The translations under genes and the position numbers were made by a program. From contig NC_091008.1 of assembly GCF_041146395.1 (NCBI RefSeq), positions 3,733,501 through 3,797,500 on the forward strand: DNA of 64,000 bases, read 5' to 3'. The notes beneath the pieces were generated by a model. That model saw nothing but the letters and a program-made list of their open reading frames with translations, was not told where the DNA came from and made no database searches. Numbering within the stretch: the first letter of the stretch is position 1; each line of letters begins with the position of its first letter. Of the stretch, positions 48,590 to 59,855 are shown in pieces. Source of the stretch: Eulemur rufifrons (taxonomy: Eukaryota > Chordata > Mammalia > Primates > Lemuridae).

Positions 48590-49120
48590 TGAAAGCGATG
48601 CACGCTGCCTCTCTCCCCAAACAGATTGCATCTTAGTCCTCTGCAGTTTGTCCATCAGCCTTCACTCTGACAACATAATCCGGAACTAATCCCGAGCCCT
48701 GCGCTTCCCTTGTTGGCTCTCAGGCAGGCTGCTTAGACAAATCCTGCTACCTGTCAGCCCTCCTGTGGGTGCCAAACCGGCTGCCAGGTTAACCTCTGGG
48801 GAAGCAGGGAGACCTGCTGATTTAACCCCTACTTCCCTTCCCCTAATCCACCGTAAATAGGGAGGATGTGAGCAGGCTAACTGTCTTAATCAGGCCCGGA
48901 TCCCTTAAAATCTGTTTCATACACAGCTTTAAGAACTCCGGTTATGAACATCCCTGCGTAAAAATCACATGCTGGTTCCTTCAAAATGTGGGCCCCGAAG
49001 AAGCAGATGGATCAGATACACTGAAAGGTTTTAATCCCCTAAAGTAGTCTGTGAAAATAATATCACCGCTTCCCTGAGCCACATCATGGCATCTAAATAC
49101 TTCCTAATTGTCAGGCGGAG
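48590..49120. promoter_or_regulatory. Candidate enhancer with a homotypic TAATCC cluster
   Basis: Four TAATCC sites lie on the same strand at 48676-48681, 48687-48692, 48844-48849 and 49032-49037. The first two are 11 bp apart, and a TAATCA is at 48887-48892. TAATCC is the core of K50 homeodomain factors (OTX, PITX, CRX, GSC). By a simple count under 0.2 such hexamers would be expected in 362 bp on both strands. The block is repeat-free, moderate in GC and without a long open frame. Function and target gene are inferences. Confidence 0.45.
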
Positions 49121-49159
49121 GTCAAAACCAACGTAGGGGCAAAAAAGGAGGGAAAAAAA

Positions 49160-49460
49160 AAAAAAAAGTACCGATTTGATTATTAGAAAACTCATACCGG
49201 GTTAATTTCCAATATGACGGCCATCATTTACCTTCTCATCAGCCCCTGCCTCCCGCAATACGTGTATATGCACACAGGTGAATTCGTATTGCATGACAGC
49301 GAATTTGAATATTGTTTACAGATCAGTCTCAAACGACTCCGATGAGAGCAAACAACTAGCCAAAGTTTTCCAATAAGTAAACATGAATTAACGTGGCCCG
49401 GCATGGAAATGACTCACATCGATCAGGAATAAAACTGGAGCACACACGAAGGTAAGAAGC
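49160..49460. promoter_or_regulatory. Candidate conserved non-coding block
   Basis: Repeat-free sequence follows the A tract ending near 49167, with words such as TTTGATTATTAG, AATATGACGGCCATCATTTA, TGAATATTGTTTACAG (forkhead-like TGTTTAC) and TAAGTAAACATGAATTAACG. The retained CpGs and lack of decay suggest constraint. There is no alignment to confirm this. Confidence 0.3.
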
Positions 49461-51110
49461 TTCTTAAAAATACTCACACTTTGTTCAAAAAGAACAACAC
49501 ACAGCCTTCTCCCTGCTGGAATTCAAGCACATCGGTCTGCCTGCTCCCTGCAGCACCAGCAATCCACAGCAGACACAAACTCGCGTGAGCACGGCGTTCC
49601 AAGGCACGCTTAGAAGTTCCACTAAGTTTAGCTTCCTGAGAAATGTCACGAAAATTCACTCAGCTCTTTTAGTGTGAGGAAGGGAAGGGGTCCAGGTTCA
49701 CAGGGGAGGAGGTAAGCTCAGAGCGGTCCCCGGGGAAGGAATCTGAACTCTACCACAAACAAGTGGCAGGAATCACTGTGACTTCTAATGAGGCTCTTCA
49801 GCTTTCCCCCATTTAATTGCAGGCTTTTCCTTTCAGAGTGAGAAGGGCAAGGTTTGCCCCCTCCCCACCCATGCCCTCCCACAGAGCAGAGGATGAAAAA
49901 TGAGGAATGTTCTTTATGCAAAACAAATACCCAGCTGTGGGTTCAATAAAGTGGGTGTCCTTGTACACATGTACACTCGAACACTCTTCACAACCACTAG
50001 ATGGTTTCTCGCCTAACCAATTTTGAAATTAAAAACGTCATTCTTATTAATTATTGTGGCGATGCATGTGTTTCTGTATAAATAATTATATCTTAATTTT
50101 ATGCAACAGAAATAAAAGTAAGAATTTTGTTTCTTGAATATGCAATAATCTTGTTAATTTTTTTCTACTCCCCAGGTAATAAATGCTTATATTTATCTGA
50201 AAATGGATTTTTAATTTTTCAAACTTTTTTTTTGTTTTGTTTTTGTAGCATCCTTCTCACCTTTCTCCCTTTCTCTTTCCACGGTCCATGTTCTTTCTTT
50301 TCTTTTATTCCCTTTAATTCCTGTGTGTTTTATTGCAGGTAAAGCTTACTACGGCGTCAGACAGTAATTCATCACGAAGCAGCTGAACTTCACGGCTAGG
50401 GTGAGAACAGGGGTTAATTGTCAAACAACACCATGGAACGTTTATTTTAAAGCAGACCAATTTGTTTATGTTCTGTTTGATAACTAAGCAGTTCTTAAAG
50501 TGAAATCTGGAAATAAAATTTAAAATTAGGAAGACAAGATGAAATTTACAAATTCAACCACTGGAATACAAGTTTTTTAAAGCCTTCTATAAAAGATTAT
50601 TTTGGTTGCTATTAAAATAAAGACAATTTTATTACAGCAATGACTGTAAATTCTGGGATAAGATGCGCTGGGGCTATAATGTTAGGCTTGACCGAGGATG
50701 ATATCAGAGTCACTCACTAGGAGACAGAGGCCACGAAATAAGGCCTTGGGGAGAGGGAGGTGGGCAGATGGTGTCGGGGGTAGTTGATTTGGGGAGCAAC
50801 TCAGAGGGGAAAAAAACTGGTGGGTGAGAGAGGATAGAGTGAATTCTGGGGGACAAAAAAAACTTAAAGAATCTACGTAAATGGGTTTAGAAGAGACGGA
50901 AAATGGAGAATAAAATGAGAAAAAAGAAGTCGATGGCAAGAGGTTTACATATGGACATGCCACATGTGACTGAAAATGATCACGGAACCTCCAGGAAATA
51001 GTGTTACTCAGTAATGCAGTCTTTGTGCTACATTTAAAACTTTTAAGAATATGTATCATTAGGAATTTTAAAGACACAGACCTACAAAATACAAGGAAAA
51101 TCTCTTAATA
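49461..51110. other. Intergenic sequence, no gene seen
   Basis: It contains a long pyrimidine tract with TTTTATTGCAG near 50339 that mimics a splice acceptor without any exon to follow. The minus-strand frame at 50682-51077 (131 codons) is serine/phenylalanine-rich over purine-rich DNA, and I do not believe it is coding. Confidence 0.4.
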
Positions 51111-52386
51111 TTTAGGTTACTTGGTATGAAATGCCCAATTTCCTTAAGCACTAAGTTAGACAGTTGATATCGCTGACATTTCACTTTGACACTTTTGTTC
51201 TATTTTTATCGTGAAGGTACATCCCCATGTTTTCAAATGCATGGTTTGGCTTGTGATTATCTTTCACATTTTTTTTAAGAGCAATTTTTGTGAAACCATG
51301 GATATTTTTGAAGATGAGCTCTGCTGTGGACCCAGTGCAGCCCAGACAGCTCGAAATATCAACGAAGTGTTTGGGAAGGACGTGGCTAATGAACGCACAG
51401 TACGTCCATGGTTTGAGAAGTTCCGTTCTGGAGATTTTCATCTTGAATATGGGTCACATGGGTGACCTGAGACCAAGGTAGATAATGATGAGCTGAAAGC
51501 TGTAGTGGAAGCGAATCCATCTCAACCTGCATGTGAATTAGCAGCAAGGTTTGACGTTACGATTCCAACAATATTGGACCATTTGAAACAAACGGGAAAG
51601 GTACAGAAGCTGGATAGATGGGTTCTGCGTGAATTAAACAAGCGTCAGAAGAGGAATCGTCTTGAAGCTTGCCTTTCTTTGCTGTCATGCCATAAAGGCG
51701 AACAATTTCTACACTATGATGTAGAAATTTCTATGTGTGATGAAAAAGGGATTCTTTTTGACAATCGCAAGCATTCAGCACAACGGTTGGATAAAGATGA
51801 ATTGCCAAAACACAGCCCCAAACCGTATATTCATCAGAAAAAGCTGATGGTGTCTGTTTGCAGGTCCAGCGCTGGTATTATCCACTGCAGCTTCATGAAA
51901 CCTGGTCAGTAGATGACAGCGGATGTCTGCTGCAACCAGTTGAATGAAATGATGAGGATGCTTGTGATTAAGGAACTGAGATTGGTCAATAGAGACAGGC
52001 CAATCCTCTTGCAAGACAACGCTGGACCACAGGTGGCACACACAACGATGCTCAAACAACAGCAGCTGGACTTAGAAATTCTCTGCCAACCACCGTAGTC
52101 ACCGGACCTTGCACCAACTGACTCCCACTTTTTCCAAGCTTTGGACCACTTCTTCCAAGGAAAAAATAGTCAATTCTCAACAAGCTGTGGAAAACGCCTT
52201 TCTTGATTTCATCACCACTCGCTCTCCAGGCTTCTTTGCTGCTGGCATAAACAAGCTACCGTTAAGATGGCAAAACTGTGTCGATAGTTTAGGCGCGTAC
52301 TTTGATTCTTTGTACCGCTTCTTGTTTGAGATATAATAAACTACACTTTTGATTCGAAATCGGACATTGCATATTTAATAATTATA
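51111..52386 (+). mobile_element. Mariner-family DNA transposon, near full length, inactive
   Basis: The roughly 1.28-kb element has inverted ends. The 5' TTACTTGGTATGAAATGCCC and the following AATTTC (51117-51142) align with the reverse complement of 52356-52381 at 19 of 26 positions. TA dinucleotides sit next to both ends (51109-51110 and about 52385-52386), as expected for mariner target-site choice, though the outermost few bases are diverged so the exact limits may shift by a few bases. About 185 bp of 5' untranslated sequence precedes the transposase relic. A MIR begins within about 10 bp of the 3' end. The protein is closest, from memory of motifs, to the Hsmar1-like side of mariner. 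Confidence 0.9.
51298..52336 (+). pseudogene. Mariner transposase pseudogene (D, D and D34D triad retained)
   Basis: Mariner transposases cut and paste the element by binding its inverted repeats. The reading frame starts at ATG 51298 in a fair Kozak context (ACCATGG). The N-terminal helix-turn-helix region is readable at SAAQTARNINEVFGKD and ANERTVRPWFEKFRSGDF, but the first residues look shortened relative to the family. The second helix-turn-helix (LAARFDVTIPTILDHLKQ) and the WVLREL linker (usually WVPHEL) follow. The catalytic codons are Asp in CDEKG (51739-51741), Asp in QDNA (52015-52017) and Asp in APTD (52120-52122). The last two are separated by 34 residues, the mariner signature. 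Stops are TGA 51463 (from an expected CGA Arg, CpG decay), TAG 51910 and TAG 52096 (where SPDL is normally preceded by Tyr). A frameshift near 52160-52170 moves the C-terminus (NSQQAVENAFLDF, GINKLPLRWQ) to another frame. It cannot make active protein. Confidence 0.92.
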
Positions 52387-52392
52387 TGCAGG

Positions 52393-52615
52393 CACAGAGG
52401 TTAGGAGCATGATCGACAGAGCTAGGCCGCCTGGGTGTGAACTCAGCTCCACCATTCACTAGCTGGGTGACACAGGGAGGAACTTGTTCTCTTTATGATC
52501 TAGTGTCCTCTCTAAAATGGGGAATACCTGCCGCATAGTGACGTCGTGCGAATTGCATGGAATAACATACGTGTAGTGCTTAGAGTGGAGCCTGAGTTCA
52601 ATGCAGTTTGGCAAT
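52393..52615 (+). repeat. MIR SINE
   Basis: Forward MIR words: CACAGAGGTTAGGAGCATGA, GCCGCCTGGGTGTGAACTCA, ACCATTCACTAGCTGGGTGA, CTCTAAAATGGGGAATACC and GTGTAGTGCTTAGAGTGGAG. Its 5' edge abuts the mariner, so the transposon landed at or just beside this older SINE. Confidence 0.85.
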
Positions 52616-52934
52616 TACTCGAGTATAAAAGCACTTAAACCTCATCTAAACTTCCAGTGTTAGAACTCTTTCATTAGAAATCATAGGTTGGTATTTTTTT
52701 TAGTGAATGTATCGAGTTGTTTAATGTTCATGTTAAATAGAATATTTAGAATCTCTACATCAGAATTATTTTCAGAGCTTTAAAGCTGTAAAAAGGAGCT
52801 TTGATCCTCTGAGATACTGAGTCAATTGATTTTAGAAACACTCATTCACTTCTTTGCCCTGAGATATTTCAGGGTCTAAGCTGACCTACTTTTTGCTTGT
52901 ATGTGACATGTTTACTTAGAGAAAAAAACATGCT

Positions 52935-53165
52935 ATTTTTTATTTCCCCATATTACAGGGGTACAAATGTTTAGGTTACATATATTGGCTTTGCCCCACC
53001 TGAGTCAGAGCTTTGAGCGTGTCCATCCCCCAGACGGCTCACACCGCACCCATTAGGTGCGAATATGCCCATCCCCCCTCCCCAACCTGCCCAACACCCA
53101 GTGAATGTTACCACTATATGTGCACATCAGTGTTGATCACTCAATACCAATTTGATGGTGAGTAC
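52935..53165 (-). mobile_element. LINE-1 3' end, strepsirrhine type
   Basis: The + strand reads TACAGGGGTACAAATGTTTA, GGTTACATATATTGGC, CACCTGAGTCAGAGC, GTGTCCATCCCCCAGACGGC and GCACCCATTAGGTGCGAATA, then CCAATTTGATGGTGAGTACA. It aligns by eye with the reverse complement of the L1 end at 44.73-44.88 kb (shared GGTTACATA, AGTCAGAGCT, GCACCCAT and related words), so both come from related L1 3' UTRs. No poly(T) start or clear duplication remains. Confidence 0.75.
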
Positions 53166-55869
53166 ACTATTTTTAGAAAGATTGTAAGAAAAGTAGCAAG
53201 ATGAATCGTCAAAGCTGTCTAGTAAAGAGAAATACAAAAAAAACCTATGGCCATGTGGGTTGCTATTTGGTAACAATGATAAAAGGCAACTTCGGCTGGA
53301 GCCTTCATGCTGTTTAGAATACATTGACTGTTACACAATTGATCAATATGTTGTAAACACATGCTGAAAACGCTAGGTCATTTTTGATCATCTTTCTTTT
53401 CCAAAGCACCAGCTGTAAGGTGTTATCTGGTTATCGATCATGTCTCTTATCAGCTTTGCACAGTATGGTATGTTTGTAGTTGCCACATAATCTAAACAGT
53501 GCTGGCCTAATTCATCGACCTTTGAAATCTGGGTCTAAATGGCAGTAAAACAAGGAGACTGATCACACTTAAAGAAGTCCGTAACTCAGTCTCACTGACG
53601 GGTGACACTTGGAATGATCACAGTCCAGAAAGTAAACCAGATAGTACATCTCACCCAAGGAATAGAGAGTGTTCACATTGGTGGATGAGAACAGAATTTG
53701 AACTTTGAATTTTTAAATCTCTCTCTCTATATATGTATATTTTTAGAAATGGAGAAACTATATCTGTTGGTCAGAATTTTGCCTCTTCTTTCAGCCAAGG
53801 GATCGTGGGATGATGCTGGGATGATGCTAGAATGGTCTGAATAAAATGGAGATGATTTTAATTTGGAATGCAATATCGCTCATGAAGTTTTGTGGTTTTA
53901 GCATTTTCTGAACAAAAACTTTTCTAGTACTTGGAACACACATTATTCAGTGAACAGATATATACATTTTTTTTTTTTTTTTACTAAATGAATTATAGGT
54001 TCACATTTAAAAATGTAAAAGTAATCACAAACCAAAAACAGAAGAGAGAAAGGTCATCTGGCTCACACAGTGACCACTCTGGGTGTCTGAGCTCTCGCTC
54101 TGCCGGGGAAACTTGAGAAGGTAAGAAGACTTCTTGGGGCAGCCCAGCTGAGAAGGTGACTTGGGGAAGATAAAAAATAACTAACAAGGATTTAAAACTG
54201 CTTTGAAATAGTTCCTGAGGGTCTGTAATATAAAATACCTGTCCTATAAGTTATAAAATTTTATATAATAAAGATCTGTGTTTTTTATCAATTAGTTTGT
54301 CAGTGGACTTTTGGGAAATTTTAAAAACTGTAGAGTTTCCCATAATGGTTGGTGCCAGGTGAACACAGAACTAACTGGTTGCACAGATTTTAGAAAGCAA
54401 AGAAAAAGGGGAAAGTTGACATTTTAACAGTAAATCAAAATTTTTGGCATGCTATAACTTATTGACAAAATTACACCCTTTCCTCATAGGAGTTTAGAAA
54501 ATGGAAAGATTATTTCTCACTGCGTAATTAGAATATCCAGAGAGACAGTGGCATTTGAAATGGGTGTTTTTGGTGAGTGGATTGTGATCGTAAGAGATAT
54601 AGGAGAGGACATTTCCAATGGGAAGAAGAAAGTGGGTAGATTTAAAAACATAGACATACTATCAATTGTGATCCAATTCAACCATGAGTTGAATTGTGGA
54701 GGAAAGGATTATTTGGTAAACAGTATTTCTTGACCATTTTGGAAACCCCAATGTTTCACATCTTATAGTGAAAAAACAAGTCACATCAAATAGTTTAAAA
54801 TTATAGAAACACCTGAAAATAAATAGAATGGAATACTTATCAGACTTTTATTTGGGGGAGAAAGAGAAAGCATATGAGCAGTTAATTTTAGAAGCAACTG
54901 AAGTCATCATAGAGTTGAATGTCTATGGTTGACATAAATAAGATTGATATAAACAAATAGGATGTAAATGAATAGGACATAATTAAACAGAAATGTGAAG
55001 GAAGGGGAATCCCCTGTATACTGCGGTAGTTGAAGAAAGCGTATCAGGACCAGAATTCACCCTCAAGGAAGGAAAGGATTTGTTCAGAGCAGGGCAAGTG
55101 ACCGGGGGTGGGTGTTGGGTGGCCACTGGGAAGACATTCTCAGGGCGGAAGGATTCTCCTGTCCTGCTTTGAGCAGAATGTGCTGTTGGGAAGAGTTCAG
55201 AGGTCAGATTAAGAAAAGGCCTGGAGAATTAGTCTCAGGAGTGTGCTTAGATGGTAGGAAATTTTTCAGAAGGTGGTTGTGGGAAATTAGGCATGACATA
55301 TTTTCAATTCTTTCTTTGCATTTGCTTCCCCAGTGTTTTGCCTTTTCTATATAAATCTCCAGAGTAGACAAGCTCAAAGTTTGTTCCATGAAGATCTCGT
55401 TGTAACCTCTTGCTCTGAGTGGGAAGGATGGAATATCTTCACAAACGTTAAGTCAGGTTTAAAGCCAAATGAGCAAGATGAGCAAGCACTTAGCACAATA
55501 GTTTTGTGTCAGCCAGCACCTTCTATGTCTGATTGAATGCATTTTCCACTAATGATTCTGGCTTTACACAAGGTTATCTTCCCACATCTTACAATTTCTG
55601 GACTAGCAAGACATGCTCAAATGTAATGAAATGCAGGATAATACTTCTCGGTGTTTACTGCTTTTGTTGATAACAGTGCTCCGTCTCCTCTCTTTTGCCC
55701 TTTCATTGATGATTCTGGCTCCAGATCTCATTACTTGACTTGCTCATAACAGCTGGACTGCAACAAAATAGTGAAGAATGATGAAATTTGGGATCAGTTT
55801 TTATAGGAGGGTTTGCTAAACTCTGGAAGTGGCTGATATGCATAGCTATGCATGTAAATGTAATAGTTG
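53166..55869. other. Intergenic sequence, no gene seen
   Basis: Poly(T) lies near 53968-53983 and short (TA) runs near 53725-53740. The 54540-54660 and 55050-55290 parts have an old-repeat feel that I cannot assign. Confidence 0.4.
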
Positions 55870-56075
55870 ACTGCTAATGTACATGCATTTTTGGCATTTA
55901 ATCTTCAAAACAGCCCACTGAAGTAAGTACCCATCTACCGTATGAGAAAACTGAGGCTTGCAGAGGTTAAGCGACTTGCTGGGGTCACAGCACTGGTGAG
56001 CGCACAAGCTGGCATTTCCATCCAGGCCGTGTAGCTTCAAATCCCCGGCTCTTAGCCACACGTCACGTCTCGCCC
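55870..56075 (-). repeat. MIR SINE
   Basis: Reverse MIR order: TTTAATCTTCAAAACAGCCC, CCGTATGAGAAAACTGAGGC, TTGCAGAGGTTAAGCGACTT, GCTGGGGTCACAGCACTGG and CAAATCCCCGGCTCTTAGCC. Confidence 0.85.
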
Positions 56076-56099
56076 ACCGTTTACTGTGTGTGGAGTCTT

Positions 56100-56615
56100 C
56101 ATTATTTGTCAAGACTCAGTTAAATCTAACCTGCTCTCTGAAGATCCCTCCAATCCCTCACCTGGATTTACTCACTGCATTCTTTGGGCTCTCAGTAAAT
56201 TTTGGTATAGCGTGTGTCATACCACCGTTTAATCCGCCTCCCAGTTCTATGACAAGGATTGCAAATCGCAGACTGACTCGGGCCATTTAAATCTACAGGC
56301 ACAATGTTTAAGAATATTTTATTCTGAACACCTGCGTGGGGCGTGCGCGCTACGATTCTTTCCAGCTCCCACCACACTCTAAAGTCTTACACTTAACTAG
56401 TTCCTAAATTTGTATTTCCTGCCGTTTTCTCTCAGAGGCTTTTGCTCCCCCTGAGTTCTGTGTTGTGTATTCTAGTTTACCCTCGGCCCATTCTCCGCTC
56501 CGTCCTGCAAACTTCACCACTAGGTTAAAGCGCTTTGAAGTCAGATCTTACGTTTTATTCATTTTTTACTTCCATCAGCATATGCCACAGTGCTTGGTAT
56601 ATAGTTAGCACCAAA
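56100..56615 (+). repeat. Probable LINE-2 3' region, decayed
   Basis: AAGATCCCTCCAATCCCTCA fits the L2 'GAGAGGCCTTCCCTGACC' zone. CATATGCCACAGTGCTTGGT with ATATAGTTAGCACC near the end fits the L2 'CAGTGCCTGGCACATAGTAGG' terminus. The middle is poorly preserved. Confidence 0.5.
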
Positions 56616-56802
56616 GAAAAGATGACTTTTTAAATTTTTTGGCCTACTCTTCCTGATGCGTAGGAGTACATAAAACTTTTATAAAAATAGAAGTGCTCTA
56701 ATTAAATATTTCCAAGAAAATCTTGCAACGACATTATTACCACTAACCTTGACATAATCCATTTTAAAATAGCTTAAATGGCGCTTGTAAATTGTTTCCT
56801 TA

Positions 56803-57207
<405 letters not shown>

Positions 57208-57220
57208 AACCTTTCCCCTC

Positions 57221-57240
57221 AAAAAAAAAAGGGGGGGGGG
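57221..57240. repeat. A10-G10 compound homopolymer
   Basis: Ten A are followed directly by ten G, shortly after the Alu. This may be real low-complexity DNA or a sequencing or assembly effect. Confidence 0.8.
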
Positions 57241-59639
57241 TTTAAATTTAATCAAATGTTTGATAGTAATTTCACCAAATAGCTATTTGAGGAGCAGTTC
57301 TTTTTTGCCACTGCACTTTTATGGGTCTAGACAGAGTCACACTGGTTTGGAGTCATTATTTCCTCTCTGACAGCGGGTTATTTTCCTAATATATAGTAAC
57401 ACTCAACTTGGAAAAGAATCTACTCTAATACCACTTTGTTATCTGTAAATTACAAATCAAGTGAAATCTTTTCTTTATTGGAGACAAAACCAGCATTTTT
57501 ATTTTGAAAACTGTAAACATCACTCCAATTCCCTTGTTTTTTTATATAAGGGTCAGAATCACCAATCATTATAAGGGTAAACTGTTTGTAATCTTTCTTT
57601 GGAGGAAAACTCATTAACTCTAGCATCAGTATTTATAATATTCCTACAATAATTCAGCTCTGAAGTAGGTTTCCTAAGTATATTATAGTCGTGATCCAGC
57701 TATACTAGAATATAAAATAACTTCAGTTACAGTAAATATTTTGAATGTGTTACTTTTAATAATTATTATTTCATTCAAATTATTATTTAGTTATTGGGCA
57801 AGAACTGAATTTTTCAAGATGTAATGAGGACAATATATTGAAATAAAAGAAACAGAAAATGCTATAGGCACTACAGTTGAATATAGGCAGTAGGGATTAA
57901 TCCAATCTTATTACGTATCCTATGAACCCAAGAACTTTTTTCTTATGTTGCTCCATGACACCCATTTGCAATATCTGGTGCGACCAGCTTCATTCACTGT
58001 AAACGTTTCCTAAGCCACTCCTCAAAAGGTGACCTCATTTCTGTAGGGAGGTTGTAAAGGTTTTTAGTTCTAAAGGGGAAAAAAAAATGTAAATTCATAA
58101 GGCCCATACCTTAGACAGACTTTTAACAGTTTGGGTTTAAATGAGACCTATTTCGCTGCACTTATGGAAAAAAATTGAATCATAATTTTCTTTAAGTCTT
58201 GGGGCAAACCATTTAAAAATATGAAATTAAAGCCGCACAGTGATTGTCATGCATGGCTGGAAGCGGTAACCACTTCAGCCTTAGAAATACACCGCGATTG
58301 GTGTTCAGGTGGATTACATTTTAATATTATCCTGGAAGCTTAATTATAAAGGATTATTAGCAGATCATAAGAGGACTACAATGAAATAGGGTCATGCAGA
58401 GTGGAATGTTATTAGCTGCCTAATCTTCAAGTCATATCTTCCTTGCAGGCTGACATCTTTCTTCAGTGTGAACCGTGGACTGTGTTTAGAAGGGCTACCG
58501 GGTTTTACCTCCAACATTTTAAGCAAAAAGTCTGTCTCTGCACTGTTGGTTTAAATTTTTTGTCGGTGGGGTTGGTCGCACCTAGTCGTGTTGTACGATT
58601 CTTAGAAATCGAGCTTCATAATACGGTCCCTCAAAAGCTGCTTGACTCTGTTGGCTAAGGAGCGTGAGTTGATAAAAGATGAGCAGGATAGAATACAAGC
58701 AGATCTTTATTCCTTTGCAAAGGTAAAAAATGAGACAAGTGAATGTAGCAGAGCACGTACTTGGGCTCCACATTTGGAATCTTCCTCATCTCACAGCAGA
58801 ACTGCAATTAGGCAAAGAATCAGTGCTGCCTGTTAAGCTTTTCAACGGATGATAGGAGTAGCCCGGCATCAGCAACTCTGTCTTCCATAACGCGGGCGTG
58901 GCGTTGTCTTAAAATAGCCCTGATGTTGACTTTGTCATGTTAACTGTGGGAACTTCGGAGGAAATACATTTAGCCACTTGAGGACTATAAGTTAAAAGAT
59001 AAGGCCACCCGATACTGTGAGCAGTGGGCCTGAGAGGTAAATTGCATGGAGAAACTAAACATGACAGGCTCAGATAAAGCACTTATTATGATTAATACCA
59101 GAAGTAGTAACGAGCTCATTTCTTTCTGCAACCCCAGGAAACCTCACTCATACCTGATAATGTTTATGGCTCCGGCTCACTTACCCCAGCCCCACACTCT
59201 CCTAATGGCAGGCTGCTCCTCTGTGAAACATCAGGGCTTCAGGCATCCTTGCTTCTCTGATTTTCACCTTTCTTTAGAAGATTTACAAATCATTACTGTC
59301 CACTTCCCACATCAAGAGCTTAAAGGAGGCAGGCCAGAGGCCCAATATTCACAGAAACTCAGCAAGACTTAGCACCATTTATTTTTCTAAACACAGTTAG
59401 ATGTTCAGCTGCTGTTAGTTTTTGGACCACGTGAGGAAATATAGTAAAGAGATTTCACCTGAGTTATTACTAAGGGGAACCAATGAAGTAGACTAACTAA
59501 GCCAATATTTGGGAACTCATTTGGGGCAGATACGAGAGGCAGCAAGAGCTGCAAACTCATAGCACTGTTAACATTCGCAGAAGGCAAACTCACTTGCTCT
59601 TATTTATGTCATTCATAATGACATCTCCATCTTCTCAGA
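57241..59639. other. Intergenic AT-rich sequence
   Basis: No gene is established. A short exon-like reading frame at 58660-58722 is treated as a hypothesis in the findings. The remainder is single-copy. Confidence 0.4.
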
Positions 59640-59855
59640 ACTGTGGAATTTTGAAGCTGGAAGGAAATGGAAAGGTCTCACAATCTGACCCGTTACTAAT
59701 CTGTTATATCCCTGACACTTTCACCCAGGAGCAGCTCATTATCACTTGAGAAAGCACTTCGATTTTCCAAACAGCTTTATTCTCATCCAGTTCTAACTAG
59801 TATCGATCTGCCTTTATGTAACTTTCGTTCGCTCATTCTAGGTTGGGGACCTTGG
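59640..59855. repeat. Old mammal-wide repeat, family not named
   Basis: GAAGCTGGAAGGAAATGGAA, AGCAGCTCATTATCACTTGA and GATCTGCCTTTATGTAACTT with CTCATTCTAGGTT match a dispersed mammalian repeat I know by its phrase order (TGGAAGGGACCT, CAGCTCATTATCTCTTGAG, CTGCCTCCCTGTAACTT), but I cannot name it safely. Confidence 0.5.

Noticed and set aside
50235..50350. Long pyrimidine tract ending TTTTATTGCAG, like a splice acceptor
   Set aside because: No open exon or donor follows. Such tracts are common in AT-rich intergenic DNA.
50682..51077. 131-codon minus-strand open frame rich in Ser, Phe and Pro
   Set aside because: It mirrors a purine-rich plus strand, so stops are scarce by composition. No known motif is present.
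51111..52386. Calling the mariner Hsmar1 or Hsmar2
   Set aside because: The protein looks Hsmar1-like rather than Hsmar2-like, but the host Alus point to a strepsirrhine, where Hsmar1 is not expected. The family is left unnamed.
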